Source: an uncultured Paracoccaceae bacterium (GTDB lineage Bacteria; Pseudomonadota; Alphaproteobacteria; Rhodobacterales; Rhodobacteraceae). Taken from it: 64,000 bases of DNA. Below, one piece after another: positions 6,369-15,533 of this stretch. Location: positions 186,001 to 250,000 of the forward strand of contig CANMPL010000006.1 of the NCBI GenBank assembly GCA_947499715.1. The letters are read 5' to 3'. The notes below the pieces were generated by a model, which worked only from the letters and a program-made list of their open reading frames with translations, did no database searches and was not told the DNA's origin. The position numbers and the translations under genes are program-made. Numbering within the stretch: position 1 is the first letter of the stretch; each line of letters begins with the position of its first letter.

Positions 6369-9245
6369 GTGGGGCTCGCATTGTCACTCTTTATTATCGT
6401 CGCTTTGCCTTTCCTTGGTGCGCTCTTGCCGGGATTGATGAATGCTGCGGGGCGCGCTGCCTGCGCGGGTGTGACGTTTACCGTGTCACTTGCAGCGTTT
6501 GTCGGTCTTTTGACCAATCTGCCGCAGGTTCTGGCAGGAGAGACCGTGACAGCGCGGGTTGATTGGCTGCCAGAGTTGGGTCTGAACTTTACGCTGATGC
6601 TGGATGGGCTTGGATTTTTCTTTGCCTTTCTCATTCTTGGCATCGGTTTGTTGATTATTACCTACGCGCGGCACTACCTAAGCCGCGATGACAATATGGG
6701 TGAGTTTTTCACTTATCTGTTGCTGTTCCAGGGCGCGATGGTCGGGATCGTGTTGAGCGACAACATACTGCTTTTGCTGGTATTTTGGGAGCTGACGTCG
6801 CTTTCATCATTCTTGTTGATCGGCTATTGGAAACATCTGCCTGAGGGCAGGCAGGGCGCACGAATGGCATTGACGGTCACCGGCCTGGGTGGGCTGGCGA
6901 TGATCGGTGGCATGCTGATAATCGGCCAGATCGTTGGCAGCTATGACCTGAGTGTCATTTTGCAAAACCGCGATCTCATTCAGGCAGATCCGATGTATTT
7001 GCCTGCTTTGATTTTGATCTTGCTTGGGTGTTTTACCAAATCAGCGCAGTTTCCATTCCATTTCTGGCTGCCGCACGCGATGGCGGCACCGACGCCTGTG
7101 TCGGCTTATCTTCATTCTGCAACGATGGTCAAAGCTGGCATCTTCCTGATGGCGCGGATGTGGCCGGTGCTGTCGGGCACCCCGGAATGGTTTGTGATCG
7201 TCACGACCGCGGGCCTAATCACGATGGTTTTGGGTGCGGTCATTGCGCTGTTCAAGCATGACCTAAAGGCGCTCTTGGCCTTCTCGACCGTCAGCCACCT
7301 TGGTCTGATCACAATGCTGCTGGGCACGGGTACTGCCTTTGGCGCCTTTGCGGCGGTGTTCCACATCTTGAACCACGCAACATTCAAAGCAGCACTTTTT
7401 ATGTCTGCGGGCATCGTCGACCACGAGGCGCATACCCGTGACATCCGCCGCCTTGGCGGATTGCGCGGGCTGATGCCTGTGACGTTTGTGATCGTTACCA
7501 TTGCGGCGTTTTCCATGGCTGGCATTCCGCTTTTGAACGGTTTTCTGTCGAAAGAAATGATGCTGGAAGAAGCCACACACACGGTGCTTTTCAGCGCGCC
7601 GTGGCTGGTGCCGCTGCTTGCGACCGTCGGGTCGCTCTTTTCGGCGGCATATTGCTTCCGGCTCGTTTGGCATACGTTCCTTGGCCCGGTTCGCGATGAT
7701 TACCCTTCCAAGCCGCATGACCCAAATCCGGGAATGTGGTTGCCGCCCGCGCTTTTGGCGGTGCTCGTGGTTGTGATTGGGGTGGCGCCCTTCCTGGCGG
7801 AGCCATTTGTGAAGATGGTCACCGCTTCGCTTCTTGGTGTCGCGGCAGAAGTGCCTGACAAACATATCAAGATCTGGCACGGGCTTGTGCCTGCGCTTTA
7901 CATGTCCATCGTTGCCGTTGTTGGTGGCTTCTTACTGATGCTGGCGTTTAAGCCGCTTTTGCGGATCTGGGATGCCGCGCCCCGGCCAGAGGCCAAGGTG
8001 ATTTTCGAAAGCATTGTTGAGGCCGCGGCATCGCTTGCAGGAGCGCTGATCCATCGCGTCCACAACGGTGCATTCACGCGGTATGCGGCCATTGGGATTG
8101 TCGTGATGGTGGCTGCGGGATACCACGCATGGTCCACAGGCACTGTTGGCCCTGCCACGCGCGACCTGCAGCCCGCCGGTCCCGTATCAATTGCAGGATG
8201 GGCCATGCTTGTCGCAGCAACAGGTGGGTTGGTTGCGATGCACCGCAACCGGTTCCTTGCGCTGATCCTGATCGGGATCGTCGGCTTGATGGTTTCCATC
8301 GGGTTTGTTTTCCTGAGCGCACCTGACCTTGCGATGACGCAGTTCACCGTCGAAGTCGTCACGATCATTCTGTTGCTGCTTGCGCTGAATTTCCTGCCCA
8401 ACAGGACACCTGTGGAAAGCACCGCCTTGCGGCGTGTGCGTGATGCTGCCGTGGCCGTTGCGGGCGGGTTGGCCACCTTTGGGCTGGCCTATCACTATCT
8501 GCTGCGCGACGCGATTGCGGCACCGATTTCGGAATTCCACCTTGCGAATTCCTACAAAGGTGGCGGCGGCACAAATGTGGTGAACGTGATCCTCGTCGAT
8601 TTTCGTGGCTTTGATACCTATGGCGAGATCATCGTGCTCGGGATCGCGGCCCTGTTGATTTACGCGCTGACCGAGACTTTGCTCGATGGGCCTGTCCGCC
8701 GTCGCTTGCTTAATCGCACTCCTGATCAGCCCCGCGCGGGCGATATGCATCCGATGATGATGGTTGTGGTGACGCGGTTGATCATGCCCGTTGTCCTGAT
8801 GGTTGGTTTCTACATCTTCCTGCGGGGTCACAACGAACCCGGCGGCGGTTTCATCGCCGGATTGATCGTGTCGATTGCCGTTGTGATGCAATACATGGCC
8901 AGCGGTTTCGCTTGGACGTCTGCGCGCCTGCGCTATCCCTATCATGGCGTCATTGGCGCGGGCGTGTTGATTGCGGGCCTTACGGGTATCGGGTCCTGGT
9001 TCGTGACCAAGCCGTTCCTGACGTCTGACTTTACCTATGTCCGTATCCCGCCGTTCCATGAATTTGAGCTGGCGACTGCAGCGCTGTTTGATCTTGGTGT
9101 CTTTCTTGCGGTGGTGGGTGCAGTCATGCTTTCGCTGGAAAGCTTTTCAAGATTGGCAAGGCGCGCCGACACAGAGGATAGCGAACACCCCATGGACATT
9201 GATCCGTCGCGTGAAGAGGCTGCGGCCGAAACGGTGTCATCATGA
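6369..9245 (+). CDS. mrpA: Mrp Na+/H+ antiporter subunit A fused to subunit B
   Basis: The 958-residue membrane protein is related to NuoL and is the largest subunit of the Mrp (Mnh/Pha) cation/proton antiporter. Key charged intramembrane residues are visible: Glu141 in FWELTSLSSFLLIGYW, Lys224 in FTKSAQFPFHFWLPHA, and Lys255 in MVKAGIFLMA. The last 180 or so residues, starting near MHPMMMVVVTRLIMP, form a MnhB domain, so A and B are one polypeptide as in other group 2 (alphaproteobacterial) operons. The start is GTG at 6369; a TTG four codons later is possible. It heads the six-gene operon for sodium or potassium efflux and pH homeostasis. Confidence 0.93.
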   Translation: MGLALSLFIIVALPFLGALLPGLMNAAGRAACAGVTFTVSLAAFVGLLTNLPQVLAGETVTARVDWLPELGLNFTLMLDGLGFFFAFLILGIGLLIITYARHYLSRDDNMGEFFTYLLLFQGAMVGIVLSDNILLLLVFWELTSLSSFLLIGYWKHLPEGRQGARMALTVTGLGGLAMIGGMLIIGQIVGSYDLSVILQNRDLIQADPMYLPALILILLGCFTKSAQFPFHFWLPHAMAAPTPVSAYLHSATMVKAGIFLMARMWPVLSGTPEWFVIVTTAGLITMVLGAVIALFKHDLKALLAFSTVSHLGLITMLLGTGTAFGAFAAVFHILNHATFKAALFMSAGIVDHEAHTRDIRRLGGLRGLMPVTFVIVTIAAFSMAGIPLLNGFLSKEMMLEEATHTVLFSAPWLVPLLATVGSLFSAAYCFRLVWHTFLGPVRDDYPSKPHDPNPGMWLPPALLAVLVVVIGVAPFLAEPFVKMVTASLLGVAAEVPDKHIKIWHGLVPALYMSIVAVVGGFLLMLAFKPLLRIWDAAPRPEAKVIFESIVEAAASLAGALIHRVHNGAFTRYAAIGIVVMVAAGYHAWSTGTVGPATRDLQPAGPVSIAGWAMLVAATGGLVAMHRNRFLALILIGIVGLMVSIGFVFLSAPDLAMTQFTVEVVTIILLLLALNFLPNRTPVESTALRRVRDAAVAVAGGLATFGLAYHYLLRDAIAAPISEFHLANSYKGGGGTNVVNVILVDFRGFDTYGEIIVLGIAALLIYALTETLLDGPVRRRLLNRTPDQPRAGDMHPMMMVVVTRLIMPVVLMVGFYIFLRGHNEPGGGFIAGLIVSIAVVMQYMASGFAWTSARLRYPYHGVIGAGVLIAGLTGIGSWFVTKPFLTSDFTYVRIPPFHEFELATAALFDLGVFLAVVGAVMLSLESFSRLARRADTEDSEHPMDIDPSREEAAAETVSS

Positions 9246-9260
9246 TGGGAGGCTGCTGAA

Positions 9261-9611
9261 ATGGAACTTCTTGTCGCCTCTGCTATTGGTGTTCTGACCG
9301 CCGGTGGGATCTATCTGGTGCTACGCTTGCGGACATTCCCGGTGATTTTGGGGATGTCGCTGCTGACATATGCGGTGAACGTGTTCTTGTTTGGCTCTGG
9401 TCGACTGACAATCGGCGCGCCACCAATTCTGACGGACGATGTAACAAATTATACCGACCCGCTGCCACAAGCGCTGGTGCTGACGGCAATCGTGATCTCA
9501 TTCGGTATGACGGCGGTGGTTGTCATGATTGGTCTTGGGGCCTTCCTTGGATCAGACGATGACCACGTCGACGACCAGCCCGAAGCTGCCAAGGCGGAGG
9601 AGGAGCAATGA
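9261..9611 (+). CDS. mrpC: Mrp antiporter subunit C
   Basis: This 116-residue, three-helix protein is NuoK-like. The family segments GIYLVLRLRTFPVILGMSLLTYAVN and DPLPQALVLTAIVISFGMTA are easily recognised. A strong GGGAGG lies 8 bases before the ATG. It follows the fused A-B gene by 15 bases and overlaps mrpD by 4. In the complex it lies between the A and D antiporter-like modules. Confidence 0.92.
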   Translation: MELLVASAIGVLTAGGIYLVLRLRTFPVILGMSLLTYAVNVFLFGSGRLTIGAPPILTDDVTNYTDPLPQALVLTAIVISFGMTAVVVMIGLGAFLGSDDDHVDDQPEAAKAEEEQ

Positions 9612-11155
9612 CCCATTGGATTGCTGCCCCCATCATTCTGCCTGCGCTGCTTGCACCATTTATCGTTCTGGCGGCCCGTTACCATATTGGCATTCAACGC
9701 GTGTTTTCGGTGGCAGGTATTCTGTCATTGATTGCGATCGCTGCTGGCTTGGCCTGGCAGGTATCGGACGGATCGGTCCAGTACTACCGGATGGGGGATT
9801 GGGCGGCACCTTTTGGGATCGTGTTGGTCGCAGACCGGCTGTCAACGATGATGGTCCTGCTGACATCGGTGCTGGCTCTTTTCGTCTTGCTTTATGCGAT
9901 TGGGTCAAACTGGGACAATCGCGGAAGGCACTTTCACGCGCTTTTCCAGTTTCAGTTGATGGGCATTTTGGGGGCATTCCTGACCGGTGACCTTTTCAAC
10001 CTTTTCGTTTTCTTCGAGGTTCTGCTGATTGCCTCATATGGGTTGATGATACACGCAGGCGGAAACGCGCGTCTGCGGGCAGGCGTGCAATATGTGCTGT
10101 TCAACCTCATCGGCTCGACCCTGTTCCTGTTTGCACTTGGCGCGATTTATGCCGAAACCGGGACCCTCAATATGGCTGACCTGGCAGCGCGGGTTCAGTT
10201 GATTACGCCAGAGGCAACGGTCGGTATCAGGGTCGCGGCGGTCTTGTTGCTGTTGGTTTTTGCTATCAAAGCAGCACTTGTGCCTTTGCATTTCTGGTTG
10301 CCGTCAAGCTATGCCGAAGCACCCGCACCGGTCGCCGCATTGTTTGCGATCATGACGAAGGTTGGGGCTTATGCGATCATCCGTGTCTATACGATGATCT
10401 TCCCGCCCGATTTGGCCGTGACAAGCGGGCTGCATGACGTTTGGCTACTACCGGCAGCGCTAATATCGCTTGCGATTGGCATGTTGGGTGTGTTGGCGGC
10501 GCGGCGGCTGGATCGCCTGGTGGCATTCTCGGTGATTGGGTCGATGGGTATGGTGATGATCGCCATTTCGCTCTTTACGCCTGCGGGTATTGCGGCGGCA
10601 CTTTACTACATCATTCACTCCACGCTGGCCGGTGCGGTCTTGTTCCTCATCTCTGATCTGGTGCGAACCGGGCGCGGCAATGTCGACCTGACGGCTCAGC
10701 CGCCAATGCTGGGCGCAGCCCTTACTGCGGCGATGTTCTTTGCCGGTGCGATTGCCATGGCAGGATTGCCACCATTGTCAGGGTTCCTTGGTAAGTTGCT
10801 GGTCCTCGAGGCGGCTTATGAAAATCCATTGATGGTTTGGATCTGGGTGATCGTGCTGTCCTCGAGCCTCATCAGTATTCTTGGATTTGCCCGTGCAGGT
10901 AGCGTCACTTTCTGGAAGGCGCAAAGCTTAACGCGCGACGATAACGAAGACCCGGCCACGGGCGACATGCCTTCGGCGCTGTCCTATGTGGCGATTGGCG
11001 GGCTTCTTGCACTGCTTGCAGCACATACCGTGTTTGCCGGGCAGGTTCATGGCTACACGACAAAGATGGCCGCGCAGTTGTTCGCCCCCGATGCATATAT
11101 GAGCACCGTGCTAGAGACGCCCGGTAAGCTAAGCAAACCAAAGGAGGATCACTGA
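9608..11155 (+). CDS. mrpD: Mrp antiporter subunit D
   Basis: The 515-residue protein is the second NuoM/N-like antiporter module of the Mrp complex. It carries the FFEVLLIASYGLM glutamate helix, the lysine helix VFAIKAALVPLHFWLPSSYAEAP, and a further lysine in AIMTKVGAYAI. These residues line the proton path in the family. The ATGA overlap with mrpC implies translational coupling. Its C-terminal tail from about residue 450 is a hydrophilic linker plus a last helix. Confidence 0.93.
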   Translation: MTHWIAAPIILPALLAPFIVLAARYHIGIQRVFSVAGILSLIAIAAGLAWQVSDGSVQYYRMGDWAAPFGIVLVADRLSTMMVLLTSVLALFVLLYAIGSNWDNRGRHFHALFQFQLMGILGAFLTGDLFNLFVFFEVLLIASYGLMIHAGGNARLRAGVQYVLFNLIGSTLFLFALGAIYAETGTLNMADLAARVQLITPEATVGIRVAAVLLLLVFAIKAALVPLHFWLPSSYAEAPAPVAALFAIMTKVGAYAIIRVYTMIFPPDLAVTSGLHDVWLLPAALISLAIGMLGVLAARRLDRLVAFSVIGSMGMVMIAISLFTPAGIAAALYYIIHSTLAGAVLFLISDLVRTGRGNVDLTAQPPMLGAALTAAMFFAGAIAMAGLPPLSGFLGKLLVLEAAYENPLMVWIWVIVLSSSLISILGFARAGSVTFWKAQSLTRDDNEDPATGDMPSALSYVAIGGLLALLAAHTVFAGQVHGYTTKMAAQLFAPDAYMSTVLETPGKLSKPKEDH

Positions 11156-11156
11156 C

Positions 11157-11657
11157 ATGGCGCGCGCATTTCGCTGGCTCATCCCACATCCTTTGCTCAC
11201 CCTGATCCTCGCGGTGGTTTGGATCTTGCTGCAAAACCAGGTCAGCGCCGGTATGGTGGTGTTCGGCATAATCCTTGGGGTCCTCATCCCTTGGGGCACA
11301 TCAATCTGGTGGCCCGGGACCCCGCAGGGTGTTCGGATCGGCAAGATGCTGACCTATAGTGTGATTGTGTTGTGGGACATCGTCGTCGCCAACATTCAAG
11401 TTGCCTGGATCGTGCTGACGGTGCCAAACGCAAAGCTTCGGCCCGCATGGATCGTCGTCCCGCTGACGCTGAAACAGCCCGAAGCGATCACAATGCTGGC
11501 GGGGACGATCACGCTGACACCCGGGACGGTTTCCGCGGATTTGTCGGATGAGGGTCACAGCCTCTTGGTCCATGTTCTACACACGGACAATCCTGACGCC
11601 GTCCGGGATGAGATCAATGAACGCTACCAGCGTCGCCTGTTGGAGATCTTCACATGA
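11157..11657 (+). CDS. mrpE: Mrp antiporter subunit E
   Basis: This 166-residue product has two N-terminal membrane helices followed by a small cytoplasmic domain, as in MnhE. Recognisable segments are WDIVVANIQVAWIVL, LTLKQPEAITMLAGTITLTPGTVS and HSLLVHVLHTDNP. It starts 2 bases after mrpD, with GGAGGATCACTGAC supplying the ribosome-binding site, and overlaps mrpF by 4 bases. E is needed for full assembly and activity of Mrp complexes in studied systems. Confidence 0.9.
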   Translation: MARAFRWLIPHPLLTLILAVVWILLQNQVSAGMVVFGIILGVLIPWGTSIWWPGTPQGVRIGKMLTYSVIVLWDIVVANIQVAWIVLTVPNAKLRPAWIVVPLTLKQPEAITMLAGTITLTPGTVSADLSDEGHSLLVHVLHTDNPDAVRDEINERYQRRLLEIFT

Positions 11658-11941
11658 CCGCTGCCATGGATTTTTTGAACATCGCAATGATGGTTGCGAT
11701 GGTGTCGCTGGCTATTGGCCAAGTTCTGTCGATGGTTCGGTTGGTCATGGGGCCAACATCGGGGGACCGTATTCTGGCGCTTGATACGATGGTGATCAAC
11801 GCGATTGGTCTGGTGGTCGTGTTGGGCATCTTCCAGGGCGTCAAAGTCTATTTCGAAGTCACCTTGCTGATCGCTATGCTCGGGTTTGTTTCAACTGTGG
11901 CCTTAACGCGCTTTATCTTGCGGGGGGACATCATCGAATGA
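11654..11941 (+). CDS. mrpF: Mrp antiporter subunit F
   Basis: This 95-residue, three-helix protein has the MnhF signature LVMGPTSGDRILALDTMVINAIG, whose aspartates are conserved. It overlaps both neighbours by 4 bases (ATGA), so E, F and G are translated in a coupled fashion. Confidence 0.92.
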   Translation: MTAAMDFLNIAMMVAMVSLAIGQVLSMVRLVMGPTSGDRILALDTMVINAIGLVVVLGIFQGVKVYFEVTLLIAMLGFVSTVALTRFILRGDIIE

Positions 11942-12318
11942 CATTTGATGCGATTATCATCTATGCCGCCGCTGCCGCGCTGTTCATCGGGTCTGCGTTT
12001 GTTTTGGTCGGGGTGATTGGCTTGCTGAAATTCAACGATCCAATGACCCGCTTGCACGCGCCGACCAAGGTCGGAACGATTGGAATTGGAATGCTGCTTT
12101 TGGCCTCTGTTCTTGTTTCATTGGCTAAAGGTGAACCGTCGATGCACGAATTCCTGATCATGGCATTCTTGTTTGTGACAGCACCCGTATCTGCGCATTT
12201 CATCGCCAAGGTTTGTATTCACAGGCAAGACTGTGTTGCACCTCCATCCCCAAGAGCGGATGACACATGGTCAACGCTAAAGTCGCCGGATCAGGAAACC
12301 GATAATACGACTGCGTGA
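11938..12318 (+). CDS. mrpG: Mrp antiporter subunit G
   Basis: The 126-residue product has three membrane helices with the MnhG hallmark FNDPMTRLHAPTKVGTIGI at about 31-50. The later APVSAHFIAKV segment is also family-typical. The C-terminal 30 residues are hydrophilic and variable. It closes the operon and converges on the Usp gene 37 bases away. Confidence 0.92.
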   Translation: MTFDAIIIYAAAAALFIGSAFVLVGVIGLLKFNDPMTRLHAPTKVGTIGIGMLLLASVLVSLAKGEPSMHEFLIMAFLFVTAPVSAHFIAKVCIHRQDCVAPPSPRADDTWSTLKSPDQETDNTTA

Positions 12319-12322
12319 CCCT

Positions 12323-12349
12323 GGCGGTGCGGGAAACGAATGCGTCGCC
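12323..12349. terminator. Hairpin between convergent mrpG and usp
   Basis: GGCGGTGC (12323-12330) can pair with GCGTCGCC (12342-12349) over 8 base pairs, two of them G-U, with an 11-base loop. It sits in the 37-base gap between convergent genes. There is no clear T-run, so termination is inferred from position only. Confidence 0.35.
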
Positions 12350-12355
12350 GCTTGC

Positions 12356-12781
12356 TTAGGGGGCGTCGCGCAGCACCAGAACAGAGCGCTTGGAGTGCCG
12401 CACAACGCGGGCTGCGTTTGACCCCAATAGGTAATCGCTCAGATCCGGTTGGTGGGCGCCGATGACGATAAGGTCGGCCCCAATGTTATTGGCATGAGCT
12501 ATGACACTGTCATACACCGACCCCATCAAGACCTGCTGGGTGACGGACATGTCCGCTTGTGCAACAACAGCGGCCAATTGTTCTGCAACAGCCCCGCGGG
12601 TTTGATCCTCGAACTTCTCATCAAAATATGACCCCACGATTGCCATTCCAAAGTCGGGTACGACCGTCAGGACATGCAATTCACAGTCCCATCCCGCCGT
12701 GAGGGTCTTTGCCGCCACCAAAAGCTTTTGCGCCTCGTCTTTGATGGCGACATCGATGGGTATCAGTACTTTCTTAAACAT
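12356..12781 (-). CDS. Universal stress protein family (UspA-like), TRAP-associated
   Basis: The 141-residue protein starts MFKKVLIPIDVAI and ends VVRHSKRSVLVLRDAP, the two ends of a Usp alpha/beta fold. The ATP-loop motif is IGAHQPDLSDYLLGSNA, close to G-x2-G-x9-G-S but with Gln at the second glycine. It lies 11 bases behind the TAXI-TRAP permease on the same strand, so it is the last gene of the transporter operon. In the Halomonas TeaABC TRAP system a similar Usp (TeaD) binds ATP and tunes uptake. A like role here is inference. Confidence 0.85.
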   Translation of the reverse strand: MFKKVLIPIDVAIKDEAQKLLVAAKTLTAGWDCELHVLTVVPDFGMAIVGSYFDEKFEDQTRGAVAEQLAAVVAQADMSVTQQVLMGSVYDSVIAHANNIGADLIVIGAHQPDLSDYLLGSNAARVVRHSKRSVLVLRDAP

Positions 12782-12792
12782 CTCGACCCCTC

Positions 12793-15432
12793 CTAAAATG
12801 CAGGTTGTGTGGCGCGGGGCCGCTGAATGACGACGATCATCAACAGCAACAACAACGCCGGGATAAAGAAGATTTCCTTGGGCATCCGCTCGTTTTCGAT
12901 GGCTACGGCCTCAATCTGGGCCGGTGCGTCACCATAGAAATCATAGTCGTTGGCGAGCTGGTCAAAATACGGCGTGCCGGGGAACGGTTCATCCAACGCC
13001 AGAATACCGTCATCCTCAAACACGCTCAGGCCAACCGCATCCAATCTTTCGGCACCCGTTCCCGGTGCCTCAGCCGTATAGACGACAGTGGTGGTGCCGA
13101 CGATCGCGGTATCAAAGTCCGGTGCAGAGATCCGCAGCCGGGCGGTAGAGCCTTCTGGCAATTCCTCAATCGCTGTCAGGGCTGCAGTGCCGGTGGTTTC
13201 GGTATATTTGTCCTGCCATTGATCAAGGAAGAAATCCGGTCGGAACAACATGAACACGATCAGCATCATCACGACGGCTTCCCACTTGCGGGTTTTGGCA
13301 ATGAAATAGCCCTGCGTAACGGCCGCAAAGACGAGCATTGCAATGAGCGAGATGAAGAAGACCATCACCGCCTTGGCCGGTCCCACGTCGATCAACAACA
13401 GGTCTGTGTTGAAGATGAACATGAACGGCAACAACGCCGTGCGGATATCGTAGCTAAAGCCAACGATGCCGGTCTTGATCGGGTCACCCCGGGAAATGGC
13501 TGCCGCGGCATAGGCAGCCAGACCCACTGGCGGCGTGTCATCCGCCAATATCCCGAAGTAAAACACAAAGAGGTGCACAGCGATGAGCGGAACAATCAAA
13601 CCGGACTGCGCGCCGACGCTGACGATCACGGGGGCCATCAGCGAAGAAACGACGATATAGTTCGCCGTTGTTGGCAGACCCATGCCAAGGATCAGCGACA
13701 ACACAGCCACGAGCAATAGCAGGATAATCAGGTTCCCACCGGCGATCGTTTCAATCACCTGACCAATGATCTGGTGTGCGCCTGTCAGACTGATTGTGCC
13801 GACGATGATACCTGCGGCACCGGTTGCGACACCGATCCCAATCATGTTGCGCGCACCACTTTCCAAACCGGCCACGAAGTCTTTGAAGGCCTTGCCAAAA
13901 CTATTGCCCGTCGCGGATTCCGCCAAATGTCGATGGGTCGCCCCGCGCATCATCTGCTTGAGTGGGCGGTGAGTCAGTGCCACGATGATCATCACAATCG
14001 TCGCCCAGAAGGCCGACAGTGTTGGCGAGAGCCGGTCCAGCGTGTCGGTCCGCACCATCAGGTTCCAGACCAGCACGAAAATCGGCAGCGCGTAATAAGC
14101 GCCACCCCAAAAGGTCGGGGTCAGACGAGGTGCTTCAACGGTCTGAGAATTCGGATCATCCGGCACCACATCGGGGTAACGAGAGGCCACAAAAAGCAGG
14201 ACCAGATAGGCTAGGGCCAGAACGACCAAAGCAGGATAGACCGTCGCACCCGGCATCATCGGTTCCAGCATGGCGCGGAAGCCAATGACAAGGAACGTGA
14301 TCGCGGCCATCGCAAGGAAACCTGTCAGGAACAGGATCAGGATCATCGCAATCCCGATGTGACGACCTGGCTTTTTCAGACCCTGCAAGCCCAGCTTCAG
14401 GCTTTCCAAGTGCACGATGTAAAGCAGTGCGATGTAGGAAATCACCGCAGGCAAAAAGGCGTGTTTGACGACCTCGATGTAGGGAATGTTGACGTATTCC
14501 ACCATCAGGAAGGCTGCCGCACCCATCACTGGTGGGGTCAGCTGACCGTTGGTCGAGGATGCCACCTCTACCGCGCCCGCTTTCTCGGGCGAAAAGCCAA
14601 TCCGCTTCATCAGCGGGATAGTGAACGTCCCTGTTGTCACGGTGTTGGCGATGGAGGAACCTGAGATCATGCCTGTCATCATCGACGACAGGACGGCGGC
14701 TTTGGCAGGACCGCCGCGCAATGCACCCAGCAAGGCTATAGCCACCTTGATAAACCAATTGCCGCCGCCCGCTTTTTCCAGCAGGGCGCCGAACAGGACG
14801 AACAGAAAGATCATCGATGTCGAAACCCCTAGGGCGACGCCAAATACGCCCTCGGTCTGCATCCAATAGTGACCCATGGCCTTGCTAAAGGAGGAACCAC
14901 CATAGTTGGTGATATTGCCGATCCATTCCGAATAGCCGCCAAAGAACGCCAGCGCGAGGAACGCGGAGGCGATAATCACCAGTGGCAGCCCAAGCGAGCG
15001 AAAAACAGCAATCATCAGCACCGACATACCGATACCCGACATCACGATGTCAGAGGTGCTCCATAACCCGGGGCGGTCCGCGATCTCAAAGCGGAAGACC
15101 ACCAGATAAAGGCAAGCGGCGGTTCCAAGGATCACCAAAGCCCAGTCGTAAATCGGGATCTTGTTGCGGTGTCCGAACATCGGAAAGGCCAACGTGGCCA
15201 GAACGATGGCGAAGGCAAGGTGCACAAAGCGGGCCTGCGCGACGATATTGGCAAACATCGAAATGCCCGTCGCTTGCGCCAGAACCCCGGGTACCTTTGA
15301 GGCGATATAAAGCTGAAACAACGACCAGAGGATGCAAAGGGTGAAAATCAACTTTGCGGCAAAAGGGCCTGCGTTGCGTGCACCTGTGTCGGCCTCTGCC
15401 ACCATGTCTTCTGCGGATCTCGTCTCGGTCAT
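12793..15432 (-). CDS. TAXI-type TRAP transporter fused permease (4TM+12TM)
   Basis: The 879-residue integral membrane protein combines the small (DctQ-like) and large (DctM-like) TRAP subunits, as usual for TAXI systems. The DctM-like part shows GGPAKAAVLSSMMTGMISGSSIANTVTTG and the later GMGLPTTANYIVVSSLMAPV. A soluble C-terminal stretch (about 735-850) before a last helix resembles the extra domain common in TAXI permeases. I chose the ATG at 15432 (MTETRSAEDM), which is preceded by purine-rich GGGGG/AGG, over the ATG at 15465, which has no ribosome-binding site and abuts the hairpin T-tail. It moves an organic anion with sodium or protons. Confidence 0.88.
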   Translation of the reverse strand: MTETRSAEDMVAEADTGARNAGPFAAKLIFTLCILWSLFQLYIASKVPGVLAQATGISMFANIVAQARFVHLAFAIVLATLAFPMFGHRNKIPIYDWALVILGTAACLYLVVFRFEIADRPGLWSTSDIVMSGIGMSVLMIAVFRSLGLPLVIIASAFLALAFFGGYSEWIGNITNYGGSSFSKAMGHYWMQTEGVFGVALGVSTSMIFLFVLFGALLEKAGGGNWFIKVAIALLGALRGGPAKAAVLSSMMTGMISGSSIANTVTTGTFTIPLMKRIGFSPEKAGAVEVASSTNGQLTPPVMGAAAFLMVEYVNIPYIEVVKHAFLPAVISYIALLYIVHLESLKLGLQGLKKPGRHIGIAMILILFLTGFLAMAAITFLVIGFRAMLEPMMPGATVYPALVVLALAYLVLLFVASRYPDVVPDDPNSQTVEAPRLTPTFWGGAYYALPIFVLVWNLMVRTDTLDRLSPTLSAFWATIVMIIVALTHRPLKQMMRGATHRHLAESATGNSFGKAFKDFVAGLESGARNMIGIGVATGAAGIIVGTISLTGAHQIIGQVIETIAGGNLIILLLLVAVLSLILGMGLPTTANYIVVSSLMAPVIVSVGAQSGLIVPLIAVHLFVFYFGILADDTPPVGLAAYAAAAISRGDPIKTGIVGFSYDIRTALLPFMFIFNTDLLLIDVGPAKAVMVFFISLIAMLVFAAVTQGYFIAKTRKWEAVVMMLIVFMLFRPDFFLDQWQDKYTETTGTAALTAIEELPEGSTARLRISAPDFDTAIVGTTTVVYTAEAPGTGAERLDAVGLSVFEDDGILALDEPFPGTPYFDQLANDYDFYGDAPAQIEAVAIENERMPKEIFFIPALLLLLMIVVIQRPRATQPAF

Positions 15433-15475
15433 CGCCTGGCCCCCATCTGGATATTCATCTGCCATTTTGACAAAA

Positions 15476-15505
15476 ACGCCAGCGCACCGATTGGCGCGCT
15501 GGCGT
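15476..15505 (-). terminator. Hairpin with T-tail between TAXI binding protein and permease genes
   Basis: ACGCCAGCGC (15476-15485) and GCGCTGGCGT (15496-15505) form a perfect 10-bp stem with a 10-base loop. On the transcribed minus strand the 3' arm runs into GTTTTTGTC, the form of an intrinsic terminator. Located 28 bases after the binding-protein stop and before the permease, it probably works as a partial terminator or 3'-end stabiliser, giving more binding protein than permease. Confidence 0.75.
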
Positions 15506-15533
15506 CATTTTCAACACATCGCAAAGATGCCGC

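Noticed and set aside
15433-15465. ATG at 15465 as start of the TAXI permease
   Set aside because: It falls 10 bases after the hairpin and has no ribosome-binding site; the ATG at 15432 has one and removes only 11 non-conserved residues.
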